Source: HGM11416 sp964532155 (GTDB lineage Bacteria > Bacillota > Clostridia > Christensenellales > Borkfalkiaceae). From it: 52,570 nucleotides of DNA. Location: the NCBI GenBank assembly GCA_964532155.1, contig CAZHGN010000005.1:1-52570 (forward strand), in the 5' to 3' direction. The notes beneath the pieces are model-generated. The model saw nothing but the letters and a program-made list of their open reading frames with translations, made no database searches and was not told the origin of the DNA. This document shows positions 34,146 to 41,579 of the stretch, in pieces; within the stretch, counting starts at the first letter, position 1, and each line of letters begins with the position of its first letter. The translations under genes and the position numbers were made by a program.

Positions 34146-35186
34146 TTATTTGGTGCGGGTTTTTAAATATCCGATGAACAGGCTCAATTCTTTCGCCGTT
34201 TTTTCGGGCGGGGAAAGGCTTTCTAAAATATCGTCAAGGTGTTTTTCGGCGGCGGAAAACGCGTCGATCATCGCTTGTTCGGCATATGCGCGCGCGCCCG
34301 TTTCTTCAAACAGTTTTTTAATCGTTTTTTCGCTATCCTCGTCGGGTGTTCCCTTGCCGTAAATCGAATAAAAAATCGTCTTTTGTTCTTCGGTTGCCTT
34401 TTGGTCGAAGTGCGAAACGAGAAGGCTCTTTTTCCCTTCGGCAACGTCGGAGTTCCCCGCTTTGCCGATTTTTTCTTGCTCTTCGAATATACCGAGCAAG
34501 TCGTCCTTTATCTGAAAAGCCAAACCGGTTTGCAATGCAAAGTCGCGTAATAGGTCGGTCGCGTGCTCTAAGTTTGCGCCCGCAAGAAGGGCGCCGGTGA
34601 CGGACGGACCGAGCATCGTATAGCTTGCCGTTTTTTCCAAATATGCCGCTATAACTTCGTTATCGGCAATTTCGGACTTTTCGGCAAGGTCTATGTCGGC
34701 AAGTTCGCCGGATATCGTGCGCAAGAAAATGCGGGTGATAAAGGGTGCGACGGCGGTTAAGCGCTCGTCGGAGTGTAGCAATGCGACGGCGGTGAAAAAA
34801 CCTGCGTCGCCAAGGCAGATTGCACGTGCTTCGCCTGCGTGGTTGTCGCCGAGGGCGACGTATGCGGACGGTTTTCCTCTGCGCACTCTGCCGCGGTCGA
34901 TAACGTCGTCGTGCATAAGAACGGAGCTTTCGAAAAGCTCGAAGCAGACGGCGGCTTTGATGGATAACGTTTCGTCTGTGCCGCCGAAAAGTCTGAAAAA
35001 AAGGTCTACGGCATAGCCGCGCAGGCATTTTCCGCCGAGCGTAAAGGTTATAAAGCGGTCGAAATATTCTCGGTAAAGATATTCGCCGTTTACCGATTTA
35101 AAGAAGTCCTTAAACTCTGTAGAGGTTATATAGTTTTTGATTTTTTCCGCATAGCCCTTGGCGTATGCTTGGTAAAAATTTTCCAT
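34146..35186 (-). CDS. Polyprenyl synthetase family protein (geranylgeranyl-diphosphate-synthase-like)
   Basis: Adds isopentenyl diphosphate to allylic diphosphates. 346 residues. The first Asp-rich motif is HDDVIDRGRVRRGKPS (DDVID at 93-97) and the second is QIKDDLLGIF, with Gly in place of the last Asp. GGKCLRG and the SDVAEGKKSLL block are also present. The long N-terminus and overall pattern resemble GGPP/long-chain synthases rather than IspA, but chain length cannot be set by eye. It starts 4 nt after the SLOG gene, so the two are coupled. Confidence 0.85.
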   Translation of the reverse strand: MENFYQAYAKGYAEKIKNYITSTEFKDFFKSVNGEYLYREYFDRFITFTLGGKCLRGYAVDLFFRLFGGTDETLSIKAAVCFELFESSVLMHDDVIDRGRVRRGKPSAYVALGDNHAGEARAICLGDAGFFTAVALLHSDERLTAVAPFITRIFLRTISGELADIDLAEKSEIADNEVIAAYLEKTASYTMLGPSVTGALLAGANLEHATDLLRDFALQTGLAFQIKDDLLGIFEEQEKIGKAGNSDVAEGKKSLLVSHFDQKATEEQKTIFYSIYGKGTPDEDSEKTIKKLFEETGARAYAEQAMIDAFSAAEKHLDDILESLSPPEKTAKELSLFIGYLKTRTK

Positions 35187-35190
35187 AGCG

Positions 35191-35748
35191 TTAGATGTTT
35201 TTTGTGATACGGTATACGAATTTCACGTCGCGCGCGCCGTTTTCGGCGTTGGGAGAAAGGTCTATTTTAATAAGGCGTTTGCCGCATTTTTCGGCGTATT
35301 TAACGGTGTTGTACGTTCCGCCGTCCGCGGCGCCGTTATAACAGCATAAAACGCAGTCGCTGTTGTCAACCATATATCTGTTGCGTTTTTGCATGCAATA
35401 TCCGGTAAAGTACGGACTGACGATCGTTTTTATGTCCGCTTTTTCGAGCAGTTCTTCGTAATCGCACCGCTCCTCGCTCGACCAATATTTATCTTGGTCG
35501 GGGCAGGGTATGGCGAGTTCGAGCGTTATGTACGGATACTTTTTTTTAAGCGCCAAAACGGTAAAGGCAAAATCGGTATCAACACCGACGGCGGCACCCG
35601 AAATGAAGTGCCGAAAGCCGTTTTTAATGCAATATTCAACGACGTTTTTCAGTTCTTCGAGGTAGTCGCCTCGTCTGCCCGTATTGTCGCGTTGTTTTCC
35701 CCAAGGCAGTCCGTCGGGACGGTGTCCGGTTGCGCAAAGCGTTTCCAT
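35191..35748 (-). CDS. SLOG-family (DUF1273/YpsA-like) nucleotide-binding Rossmann protein
   Basis: 185 residues from the ATG behind AAGGGG; a longer frame into the upstream spacer was rejected. It opens CATGHRPDGLPWG and contains SGAAVGVDTDFA, LELAIPCPDQDKYW and YNGAADGGTYNTVKYA, the pattern of SLOG proteins that bind nucleotides or related ligands. Bacillus YpsA is linked to cell division and stress, but the biochemical function is unknown. It sits between tmcAL and the polyprenyl synthase gene. Confidence 0.8.
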   Translation of the reverse strand: METLCATGHRPDGLPWGKQRDNTGRRGDYLEELKNVVEYCIKNGFRHFISGAAVGVDTDFAFTVLALKKKYPYITLELAIPCPDQDKYWSSEERCDYEELLEKADIKTIVSPYFTGYCMQKRNRYMVDNSDCVLCCYNGAADGGTYNTVKYAEKCGKRLIKIDLSPNAENGARDVKFVYRITKNI

Positions 35749-35766
35749 TTTTATCCCCTTAATGTT

Positions 35767-35796
35767 AGATAACGGGCTTATAGCCCGACTTTTTTT
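35767..35796 (+). terminator. Hairpin with T-run containing dispersed repeat copy E
   Basis: CGGGCT-TAT-AGCCCG followed by ACTTTTTTT. It looks like a terminator on the plus strand, yet both neighbouring genes are on the minus strand, where the stem is preceded by A and lacks a following T-run. The left part (GATAACGGGCTTATAG) matches the dispersed repeat. Confidence 0.5.
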
Positions 35797-35800
35797 GAGT

Positions 35801-36976
35801 TTAAATAATAACGGTGTAATATTCGTTGGTATTCTTTTTAGTCGCCAAATCGAAAATTTCGTTAGCGAGAACGTCTTTTTTAAAGCAAGCGGCGGCAGTG
35901 CCCGATAGTCCGTCGGCATCGCGCTTGCGCATAACGAACGGCGTTTTTTTATTGCTTAACGCCGAAAGTAGGTCGAGCCTGCCTTTTTTTATAGCCAAAA
36001 CCTTTAAATAAAGGTCGCTTTTTAGGCATTTTGCCGTAAAGCGCGCGTCTATTTTTAAAAGTGCCGAAAGGGTTATTCGGTTAAGCCTCGGTTCGGTATA
36101 TCTTTTCGTCGCGAGCTTTTCGATTAGTTCTTTTCTGGAAAAGGTCGATTTAAGCATGGCTTTAATTCTGTTTTCAAGCCCTTCGGAACAGTCGGGCAAT
36201 TCCGCGAGCTCGTCGCCGTTTGCGGCGAGCAGCGCGTATAAAACCAATTCGTCTACGTCGGGCAGCGTTTTTGGCAGGTCGGCAAAAACGTAGTCGGGCA
36301 CGTACTTTGCCGCTTTTTTGCGTTTACCGCTCGCAATCAGTTCTCTTATGCCGCTTGCCGAAAAAATATCGCCTTTGGGACAAACCGTTTCTTTGTATTC
36401 GGCGCCCGTGCGCGTTATGGGCAAAAGTTCGGTTTTATAACCGCCGTCGATTACCGCTTTTGCGTATTCGAGGGCGAGTATATTGTTGGGCGAAGAGGTA
36501 AAACCGAGGTCGATTCCGGGGGGATCGAGCCGCTTTAGCGCGTTGCTCCGCGCTCTTGCAAACGACGCGCCGCCGTCGAGTTCTTCTTTGAGTAGTGATT
36601 TAAATTCGGCTGTTTCGCGCAGAAGATAGCTTGCCGTGGCGATAAGCCCTTGCTTGTCGCCGCTTTCCACGCCGAAGCAGAGAACGCGTTCGGCGCTTAA
36701 GCTTTCGCAAATTTTCACCGCGCCGCGCGCGAAGATTTCGGCGTTTGCCGTAGCGAAAACTGTCGGCAGTTCTATTACCATATCCGCGCCGGCAAGCACG
36801 GCGTGGCGCGCTCTGTCGTACTTGTGCATAATCGCGACGTCGCCTCGCTCGGTAAAATTACCGCTCATAACGCAAATCACGGCGTCCGCGTCCGCGCGTT
36901 TTTTGATTTCGTCGAGCGAATATTTATGTCCGTTATGGAATGGGTTGTATTCACAAATTGTTACGGCGATTTTCAA
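35801..36976 (-). CDS. tmcAL: tRNA(Met) cytidine acetate ligase TmcAL
   Basis: Uses acetate and ATP to acetylate the wobble cytidine of elongator tRNA-Met. 391 residues with the nucleotidyltransferase signature CEYNPFHNGH (8-17; HxGH at 14-17), the MSGNFTERGDVAIMHKYDRA block and GFTSSPNNILALEYAKA. The start codon is TTG, preceded by GAGGTG. It diverges from pta. The acetate link between TmcAL and the neighbouring pta-ackA pathway is suggestive only. Confidence 0.93.
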   Translation of the reverse strand: MKIAVTICEYNPFHNGHKYSLDEIKKRADADAVICVMSGNFTERGDVAIMHKYDRARHAVLAGADMVIELPTVFATANAEIFARGAVKICESLSAERVLCFGVESGDKQGLIATASYLLRETAEFKSLLKEELDGGASFARARSNALKRLDPPGIDLGFTSSPNNILALEYAKAVIDGGYKTELLPITRTGAEYKETVCPKGDIFSASGIRELIASGKRKKAAKYVPDYVFADLPKTLPDVDELVLYALLAANGDELAELPDCSEGLENRIKAMLKSTFSRKELIEKLATKRYTEPRLNRITLSALLKIDARFTAKCLKSDLYLKVLAIKKGRLDLLSALSNKKTPFVMRKRDADGLSGTAAACFKKDVLANEIFDLATKKNTNEYYTVII

Positions 36977-36993
36977 ATAAACACCTCAATCAA

Positions 36994-37022
36994 TTTACAT
37001 TTTTTGTCAAGTGATATATAAT
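36994..37022 (+). promoter_or_regulatory. Sigma-A promoter of pta-ackA
   Basis: TTTACA, 17 bp, TATAAT, giving an untranslated leader of about 105 nt. It lies in the divergent spacer with tmcAL. Confidence 0.8.
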
Positions 37023-37134
37023 GGTTAAAGATGCTAACGGCGTCTGCCGTCGTCAATTTTATATTCTACGACGATATTATGATACACTAACGGCGAAAAT
37101 AATTCAAGTTTTTGCCGCTTATAAGGAGAAAGTT

Positions 37135-38139
37135 ATGTCACAACTTATCGACGGATTGCTAAAAAAGGCGTCCCTTCTCAACAAAAAAATCGTTTTAACC
37201 GAAGGCGAGGACCAAAGAGTGGTCGAAGCCGCCGCCGCTATCGTTCAGCGCAAGATTGCGCGCGTGGTATTGCTCGGCAATCCCGACGAGATCGCGAAGA
37301 ATAATCCCGACGTAGATCTTTCGGGTGTCGAAATAATCGATCCGATAACCAGTCCCAAGCTCGGCGAGTACGCTAATTTGTTATACGAGCTCCGCAAGGC
37401 TAAGGGTATGACCGAGGAGCAAGCCCTCGAAACGGCGAAGGAAAGCACCTATTTCGGCACGCTCATGCTCAAAGCGGGTGACGTCGACGGTCTCGTTTCC
37501 GGTGCTTGCCACTCCACGGCAAACACTTTAAGACCGGGGCTCCAGATTATAAAAATGCCCAAGGGCGTTCCTCTGGTTTCCAGCTTTTTCCTTATGGTTG
37601 CTCCCGAGGGTGGCAATCAATATTGCGAAGACGGCGCGTTTATCTTTTCGGACTGCGGCTTAGAGCCTAACCCCGATTCCGATAAGCTTGCCTACATTGC
37701 CGTCGCCGCCGCAAAGAGCGCGCAAACGCTTGCCGGTCTCGATCCGAGAGTTGCCCTTCTTTCGTTCTCGTCAAAGGGTAGCGCCAAGCACGACGACGTT
37801 GCCAAGGTTGCCGAGGCTACCGCAAAGGCGAAAGCTCTTGCTCCCGACGTCAATATCGACGGCGAGCTTCAGTTCGATGCCGCTATCGTTCCGTCGGTTG
37901 CCGCTAAAAAGGCACCCGGTTCGCCCGTCGCAGGCCATGCGAACGTTTTGATCTTCCCCGATCTCGACGCGGGCAATATCGGCTATAAGATCGCCGAAAG
38001 ACTCGGCGGTTTTACCGCGGTAGGCCCCATTTGCCAAGGTTTTGCGAAACCGATGAACGACCTCTCGCGCGGGTGCAAGAGCGAAGATATCGTTCTCGCC
38101 GTAGCAATGACGGCTCTTCAAACTCAAATCGAATGGTAA
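37135..38139 (+). CDS. pta: Phosphate acetyltransferase
   Basis: Converts acetyl-CoA and phosphate to acetyl phosphate and CoA. 334 residues from the ATG behind AAGGAG (an in-frame start 38 codons upstream overlaps the promoter). It is the short, single-domain form of Pta, with LTEGEDQRVVEAAA near the start, VSGACHSTANTLRPGLQ, and C-terminal VLIFPDLDAGNIGYKIAERLG followed by GPICQGFAKPMNDLSRG. With ackA 67 nt downstream it yields ATP and acetate, a fermentative energy route. Confidence 0.96.
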   Translation: MSQLIDGLLKKASLLNKKIVLTEGEDQRVVEAAAAIVQRKIARVVLLGNPDEIAKNNPDVDLSGVEIIDPITSPKLGEYANLLYELRKAKGMTEEQALETAKESTYFGTLMLKAGDVDGLVSGACHSTANTLRPGLQIIKMPKGVPLVSSFFLMVAPEGGNQYCEDGAFIFSDCGLEPNPDSDKLAYIAVAAAKSAQTLAGLDPRVALLSFSSKGSAKHDDVAKVAEATAKAKALAPDVNIDGELQFDAAIVPSVAAKKAPGSPVAGHANVLIFPDLDAGNIGYKIAERLGGFTAVGPICQGFAKPMNDLSRGCKSEDIVLAVAMTALQTQIEW

Positions 38140-38206
38140 AGGCTTAAGGGCGCGGGCGGTTAGCCTGCCGCTCAAAGCTTTTCGGCAATAAAACGGAAGG
38201 TGTAAA

Positions 38207-39412
38207 ATGAAAATATTAGTAATCAATGCAGGAAGTTCCTCACTTAAATATCAGCTTATCGATATGCAAACCGAAATGCCCGTAGCTAAGGGCGTTTGTG
38301 AGCGTATAGGGCAAGCCAACTCGCGCATTACGCACGAGGCAGGTGACAAAAAGTACGCGGAGGATAAGCCGATGCCCACACATAAAGAGGCGATCGAACT
38401 TATGCTTGCGGCGCTTGTCGATAAGAATTACGGCGCTATTGCCGATATGTCGGAAATCGACGCCGTCGGTCACAGAATATTGCACAGCGGCGGCGTTTAC
38501 GATCGCTCGGTGCTCATAAACGAAGAGGTTATGAAAGTTTGCGAGGACAATATCGACCTTGCCCCCCTTCATCAGCCTGCTAACATCACGGGCGTTCGCG
38601 CTTGTCAGGCAATAATGCCCGGCGTGCCCATGGTTGCCACGTTTGACAACGCGTTCCACGCAACCATGCCCGAAAAGGCGTATATCTTCGGCTTGCCTTA
38701 CGAATATTATACCGACTATAAAGTTCGCCGCTACGGCGCACACGGCACCAGCCACAGATACGTTGCGGGCGAAGCCGCAAAATATCTCGGCGTAAATCCC
38801 GAGGACGGTTTCAAGGTTATTACCTGCCACCTCGGCAACGGCTCGTCCATTGCCGCAGTTAAAAACGGCAAGTGTTACGACACTTCGATGAGCTTTACTC
38901 CGCTTGGCGGCGTTCCTATGGGTACTCGCACAGGCGACCTCGATCCCGCCGTTTTAGAATATCTCGGCAATAAGCTCGGTTTGGGGCTTAAAGAGCTTCT
39001 CAATATCTGCAACCATAAATCGGGCGTATTGGGCGTTAGCGGCGTAGGCAGCGACTTCCGCGATCTTTCCAAGGCGGCAAGCGAGGGTAATCACCGCGCT
39101 CAACTCGCTCTCGATATCTTTACTTATTCTTGCAAAAAATACGTCGGAGCATACGCCGCGGCTATGAACGGCGCCGACTGCATCGTGTTTACCGCCGGAA
39201 TAGGCGAGCACGACGCGTACGTGAGAAAATGCGTTGCCGAAGATCTCGAATATATGGGCGTTGTTATCGATGAAGAAAAGAACGCGTCGGTCGGCAAGGG
39301 TATAACCGATATTACCGGCAAGGGCGGCAAGGTGAGAGTGCTCGTTATTCCCACCAACGAAGAACTCGTTATCGCAAGGGATACCGCCGAACTTGCAAAG
39401 TCTGCAAACTAA
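38207..39412 (+). CDS. ackA: Acetate kinase
   Basis: Transfers phosphate from acetyl phosphate to ADP. 401 residues, usual length. It starts KILVINAGSSSLKYQL and has HRILHSGG, DNAFHATMP with GLPYEYY, RRYGAHGTSHRYVA, HLGNGSSIAA, GTRTGDLDP and the C-terminal FTAGIGEH and PTNEELVIARDT blocks. GGAAGGTG precedes the ATG. It forms the acetate-producing pair with pta. Confidence 0.97.
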   Translation: MKILVINAGSSSLKYQLIDMQTEMPVAKGVCERIGQANSRITHEAGDKKYAEDKPMPTHKEAIELMLAALVDKNYGAIADMSEIDAVGHRILHSGGVYDRSVLINEEVMKVCEDNIDLAPLHQPANITGVRACQAIMPGVPMVATFDNAFHATMPEKAYIFGLPYEYYTDYKVRRYGAHGTSHRYVAGEAAKYLGVNPEDGFKVITCHLGNGSSIAAVKNGKCYDTSMSFTPLGGVPMGTRTGDLDPAVLEYLGNKLGLGLKELLNICNHKSGVLGVSGVGSDFRDLSKAASEGNHRAQLALDIFTYSCKKYVGAYAAAMNGADCIVFTAGIGEHDAYVRKCVAEDLEYMGVVIDEEKNASVGKGITDITGKGGKVRVLVIPTNEELVIARDTAELAKSAN

Positions 39413-39505
39413 GCGGAAGGCGTAAAGTACAAGAAGTTTTAAACGATTTCGGGCGGATTATCTTGCGAAAAAAGTTTTTTTAAGCTAAGCTTGCCGTAAA
39501 ATCGT

Positions 39506-39534
39506 TTGACATAGTTCGTGCAATACTGTATAAT
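39506..39534 (+). promoter_or_regulatory. Sigma-A promoter of the DUF177-rpmF operon
   Basis: TTGACA, 17 bp, TATAAT: a perfect consensus, about 36 nt before the DUF177 gene, as expected for a ribosomal-protein operon. Confidence 0.9.
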
Positions 39535-39569
39535 AGACGACGCACGACGCAAGATCGGGGTATTCGGGT

Positions 39570-40010
39570 ATGATAATCGATATTCTGAAACTTAAGCAAG
39601 AACCGGGCGCAACCAAGCATTTCGGCTTCGAGTACGCCGCGGACGATTCGCTTCTCGGCTTGCCGTCCGCACGCTTTTGCGCAAACGTTTCGATCGGGTG
39701 CGATGCAACGGCGATAGGCCGCGACCTTTACGTCGATATGACGATAGACTATGCGGTAACGGCGCCTTGCTCCAGATGCTTGGAACACGCCGAAACGAGC
39801 GTAAGCTACTTTTTCTCGACAAAGTTCACGCTTTTCCCCGAAGAAGACGCGTATCTTTACAAAAGCGGTAGGGCGGATTTGACTCCCGCCGTAGAAGAAG
39901 CGATTTTGCTGAGTCAACCGAACGTGATATATTGCAAGCCCGACTGCAAGGGGCTTTGCCCGGTATGCGGCGCAAATCTCAACGAGGGCGGTTGCAAACA
40001 CGTCGAATAA
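39570..40010 (+). CDS. DUF177 (YceD-like) protein
   Basis: 146 residues. YceD/DUF177 genes almost always precede rpmF, and the protein is linked to 23S rRNA maturation in bacteria and plastids. Two Cys pairs stand out: CSRC (67-70) and the C-terminal set YCKPDCKGLCPVCG (Cys122, 126, 130, 133), probably a zinc site. It is separated from rpmF by 34 nt and shares the strong promoter. Confidence 0.88.
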   Translation: MIIDILKLKQEPGATKHFGFEYAADDSLLGLPSARFCANVSIGCDATAIGRDLYVDMTIDYAVTAPCSRCLEHAETSVSYFFSTKFTLFPEEDAYLYKSGRADLTPAVEEAILLSQPNVIYCKPDCKGLCPVCGANLNEGGCKHVE

Positions 40011-40044
40011 TCAAGGATAATAATCACAAGGAAGGTGCATAAAG

Positions 40045-40239
40045 ATGGCAGTTCCCAAACGGAAAATATCTAAGCAGAGAGGAAATAAGAGATTTTCGAG
40101 CAATTACAAGGCGGCTTGCCCCACGTTGGTCGAATGCCCCCAGTGCCATGAGTATAAACAGGCTCACAGGGTTTGCCCCAAGTGCGGTTTTTACGACGGA
40201 AAAGAAGTCGTTGCTCAGAAAGAAGAAGCAAAGGGCTAA
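40045..40239 (+). CDS. rpmF: 50S ribosomal protein L32, zinc-binding form
   Basis: 64 residues starting MAVPKRKISKQRGNKRFSS. Two CxxC pairs (Cys31/34 and Cys44/47) form the zinc ribbon, so this is the C+ form of L32 rather than the zinc-free paralogue. An AAGGAAGGTG site precedes the ATG and a hairpin follows the stop. Confidence 0.97.
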   Translation: MAVPKRKISKQRGNKRFSSNYKAACPTLVECPQCHEYKQAHRVCPKCGFYDGKEVVAQKEEAKG

Positions 40240-40261
40240 TAATCGGTATCTGAACTTATTC

Positions 40262-40293
40262 AGGCGGATTGCAATGCAATTCGCCTAATTGTT
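40262..40293 (+). terminator. Hairpin after rpmF
   Basis: Near-perfect 11-bp stem (AGGCGGATTGC with GCAATTCGCCT) and a 3-nt loop, followed by AATTGTTTT. The T-run is weak, and the next gene starts 13 nt later, so it may attenuate rather than end transcription. Confidence 0.6.
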
Positions 40294-40305
40294 TTACGGA
40301 GAATT

Positions 40306-40527
40306 ATGGATAATAAGAAAGAAACGCAGGGGATCGAAACGAAAACTTCCGAATCAAAAAAGACGGAGTCTGCAAGCACCGCTGCCGCAAAAGCCGCTCG
40401 GCTGACCGAAAAACAAAAGGCGGAAGAGCGTAAAAAGAAGAAAAAGCGCATGGAACAAGCGGCGTTTCGCAGTAAATATTTTTCGTATTACGACGACGTA
40501 AAGACCAATATTAAAGAGGATTGGTGA
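40306..40527 (+). CDS. Small charged hypothetical protein
   Basis: 73 residues, rich in Lys, Glu, Ala, Thr and Ser, with a run of lysines (KKKKKR near 45-50) and a more ordered end (AFRSKYFSYYDDVKTNIKEDW). It has ACGGAG before its ATG and sits directly after rpmF, so expression is likely. The middle should form a helix or coil. I do not recognise a family. Confidence 0.6.
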   Translation: MDNKKETQGIETKTSESKKTESASTAAAKAARLTEKQKAEERKKKKKRMEQAAFRSKYFSYYDDVKTNIKEDW

Positions 40528-40684
40528 GTTTTGTCGCAGTTTTCGTCGGGGCGTAAATTATTTCGGCGTTAACATTCGCCTTGCATAATAATTTCGCCGC
40601 GTTAAAGTTGTTCTTAAAACGGTTTTGAGGCAAATATTACGTTGTTTAACAGCGTATACAATAATGAATATATAGGAGAACGTT

Positions 40685-41245
40685 ATGAGAAAGAATTTCG
40701 GTGCAAAAACTTGGCTTTATCCGATGCCCGTTTTAATCGTCGGAACGTACGACGTTAACGGTATTCCAAACGCTATGAATGCGGCTTGGGGCGGAATATA
40801 CGATACGAATAGAATCGGAATATGCTTAAGTTCGGATCACAAAACGACCGAGAATATTCGCCTTAAAGGCGCTTTTACCGTTTCGGTTGCAGACGTAAAA
40901 AACGTTGTCGGAGCCGATTACGTCGGGCTCGTTTCGGGCAAGGACGTTCAAGACAAGGTCGAGCGCGCAGCCTTCACGTGCGAAAAATCCGAGTTTGTCG
41001 ACGCGCCTATTTTTACCAATTTTTCCATGTCGCTCGAGTGCAAGCTCGAAAAAATCAACGAGGACGGTTTCGTTATCGGTGAAATAGTTAACGTAAGTGC
41101 GGACGAAAGCGTGCTCGGTTCGGACGGAAAGATCGACGTTCGTCTTGTTCGCGCCGTCACTTACGACAGCGTTCATCATCAATATATCGAGCTTGGCGAA
41201 AAAGCGGGCAACGCCTTTTCGGACGGCAATAAATTAAAGAACTGA
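40685..41245 (+). CDS. Flavin reductase / flavoredoxin family protein
   Basis: 186 residues with the FMN-binding split-barrel fold. It opens KTWLYPMPVLIVGTYDVNGIPNAMNAAWGG, has LSSDHKTTENI where the FMN phosphate binds, then AFTVSVAD, and ends with VRLVRAVTYDSVHHQYIELGEK. Such proteins bind FMN and pass electrons or reduce flavin in anaerobes; the partner is unknown. TAGGAG precedes the ATG. Confidence 0.85.
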   Translation: MRKNFGAKTWLYPMPVLIVGTYDVNGIPNAMNAAWGGIYDTNRIGICLSSDHKTTENIRLKGAFTVSVADVKNVVGADYVGLVSGKDVQDKVERAAFTCEKSEFVDAPIFTNFSMSLECKLEKINEDGFVIGEIVNVSADESVLGSDGKIDVRLVRAVTYDSVHHQYIELGEKAGNAFSDGNKLKN

Positions 41246-41383
41246 TAGTGCGCCGCGGCGTTATTGCGGCTTTGTTACGCCACGTCTACGGTGCTCTTTT
41301 TTGCGCCCGTATGATAGAGCAAAACGTTGTTATGGTACGTTATTACGGCATACGTTTCTTAAAAAATTGACCAATCAAACAAA

Positions 41384-41425
41384 AAAGGCGGTAGTCTTGC
41401 GTAAAACCACGCGGCTGCCGCCTTT
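41384..41425. terminator. Strong bidirectional hairpin
   Basis: Stem AAAGGCGGTAG with CTGCCGCCTTT (one wobble) and an inner GCG/CGC pairing. The T-run is best on the minus strand (CCTTTTTT). It separates the flavin reductase gene from the CRISPR-Cas locus. Confidence 0.7.
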
Positions 41426-41453
41426 GTAATTATTTGGCAAAAACGCCCGATTC

Positions 41454-41477
41454 CTCGGTATTTGAAGCCGAGTTTTT
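41454..41477 (+). terminator. Second terminator-like hairpin before the cas operon
   Basis: CTCGG, 9-nt loop, CCGAG, then TTTTT and more T-rich sequence. With the hairpin at 41384 it insulates the cas promoter from upstream transcription. Confidence 0.5.
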
Positions 41478-41504
41478 CATTATTGTTTTTTTATTTTTGT
41501 ATAA

Positions 41505-41516
41505 AACCAATTGATT
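41505..41516. promoter_or_regulatory. Palindrome overlapping the cas -35 (possible operator 1)
   Basis: AACCAATTGATT, imperfect palindrome around CAATTG. It covers the -35 hexamer of the cas promoter. The centre is 44 bp from that of a similar site at 41549. Confidence 0.5.
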
Positions 41517-41539
41517 AAATTTTAATATTGTGTTATCCT
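41511..41539 (+). promoter_or_regulatory. Likely promoter of the cas operon
   Basis: TTGATT, 17 bp, TATCCT, about 40 nt before the cas3 ATG. The -10 is off consensus, so a regulated or weak promoter is plausible. Confidence 0.55.
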
Positions 41540-41548
41540 AACCATAAT

Positions 41549-41560
41549 AAACAATTGGTT
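41549..41560. promoter_or_regulatory. Palindrome downstream of the cas -10 (possible operator 2)
   Basis: AAACAATTGGTT, matching 10 of 12 positions of the site at 41505. It lies near the expected transcription start, 20 nt before cas3. Confidence 0.5.
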
Positions 41561-41579
41561 ATTTTATAAGGGCAAAAAA

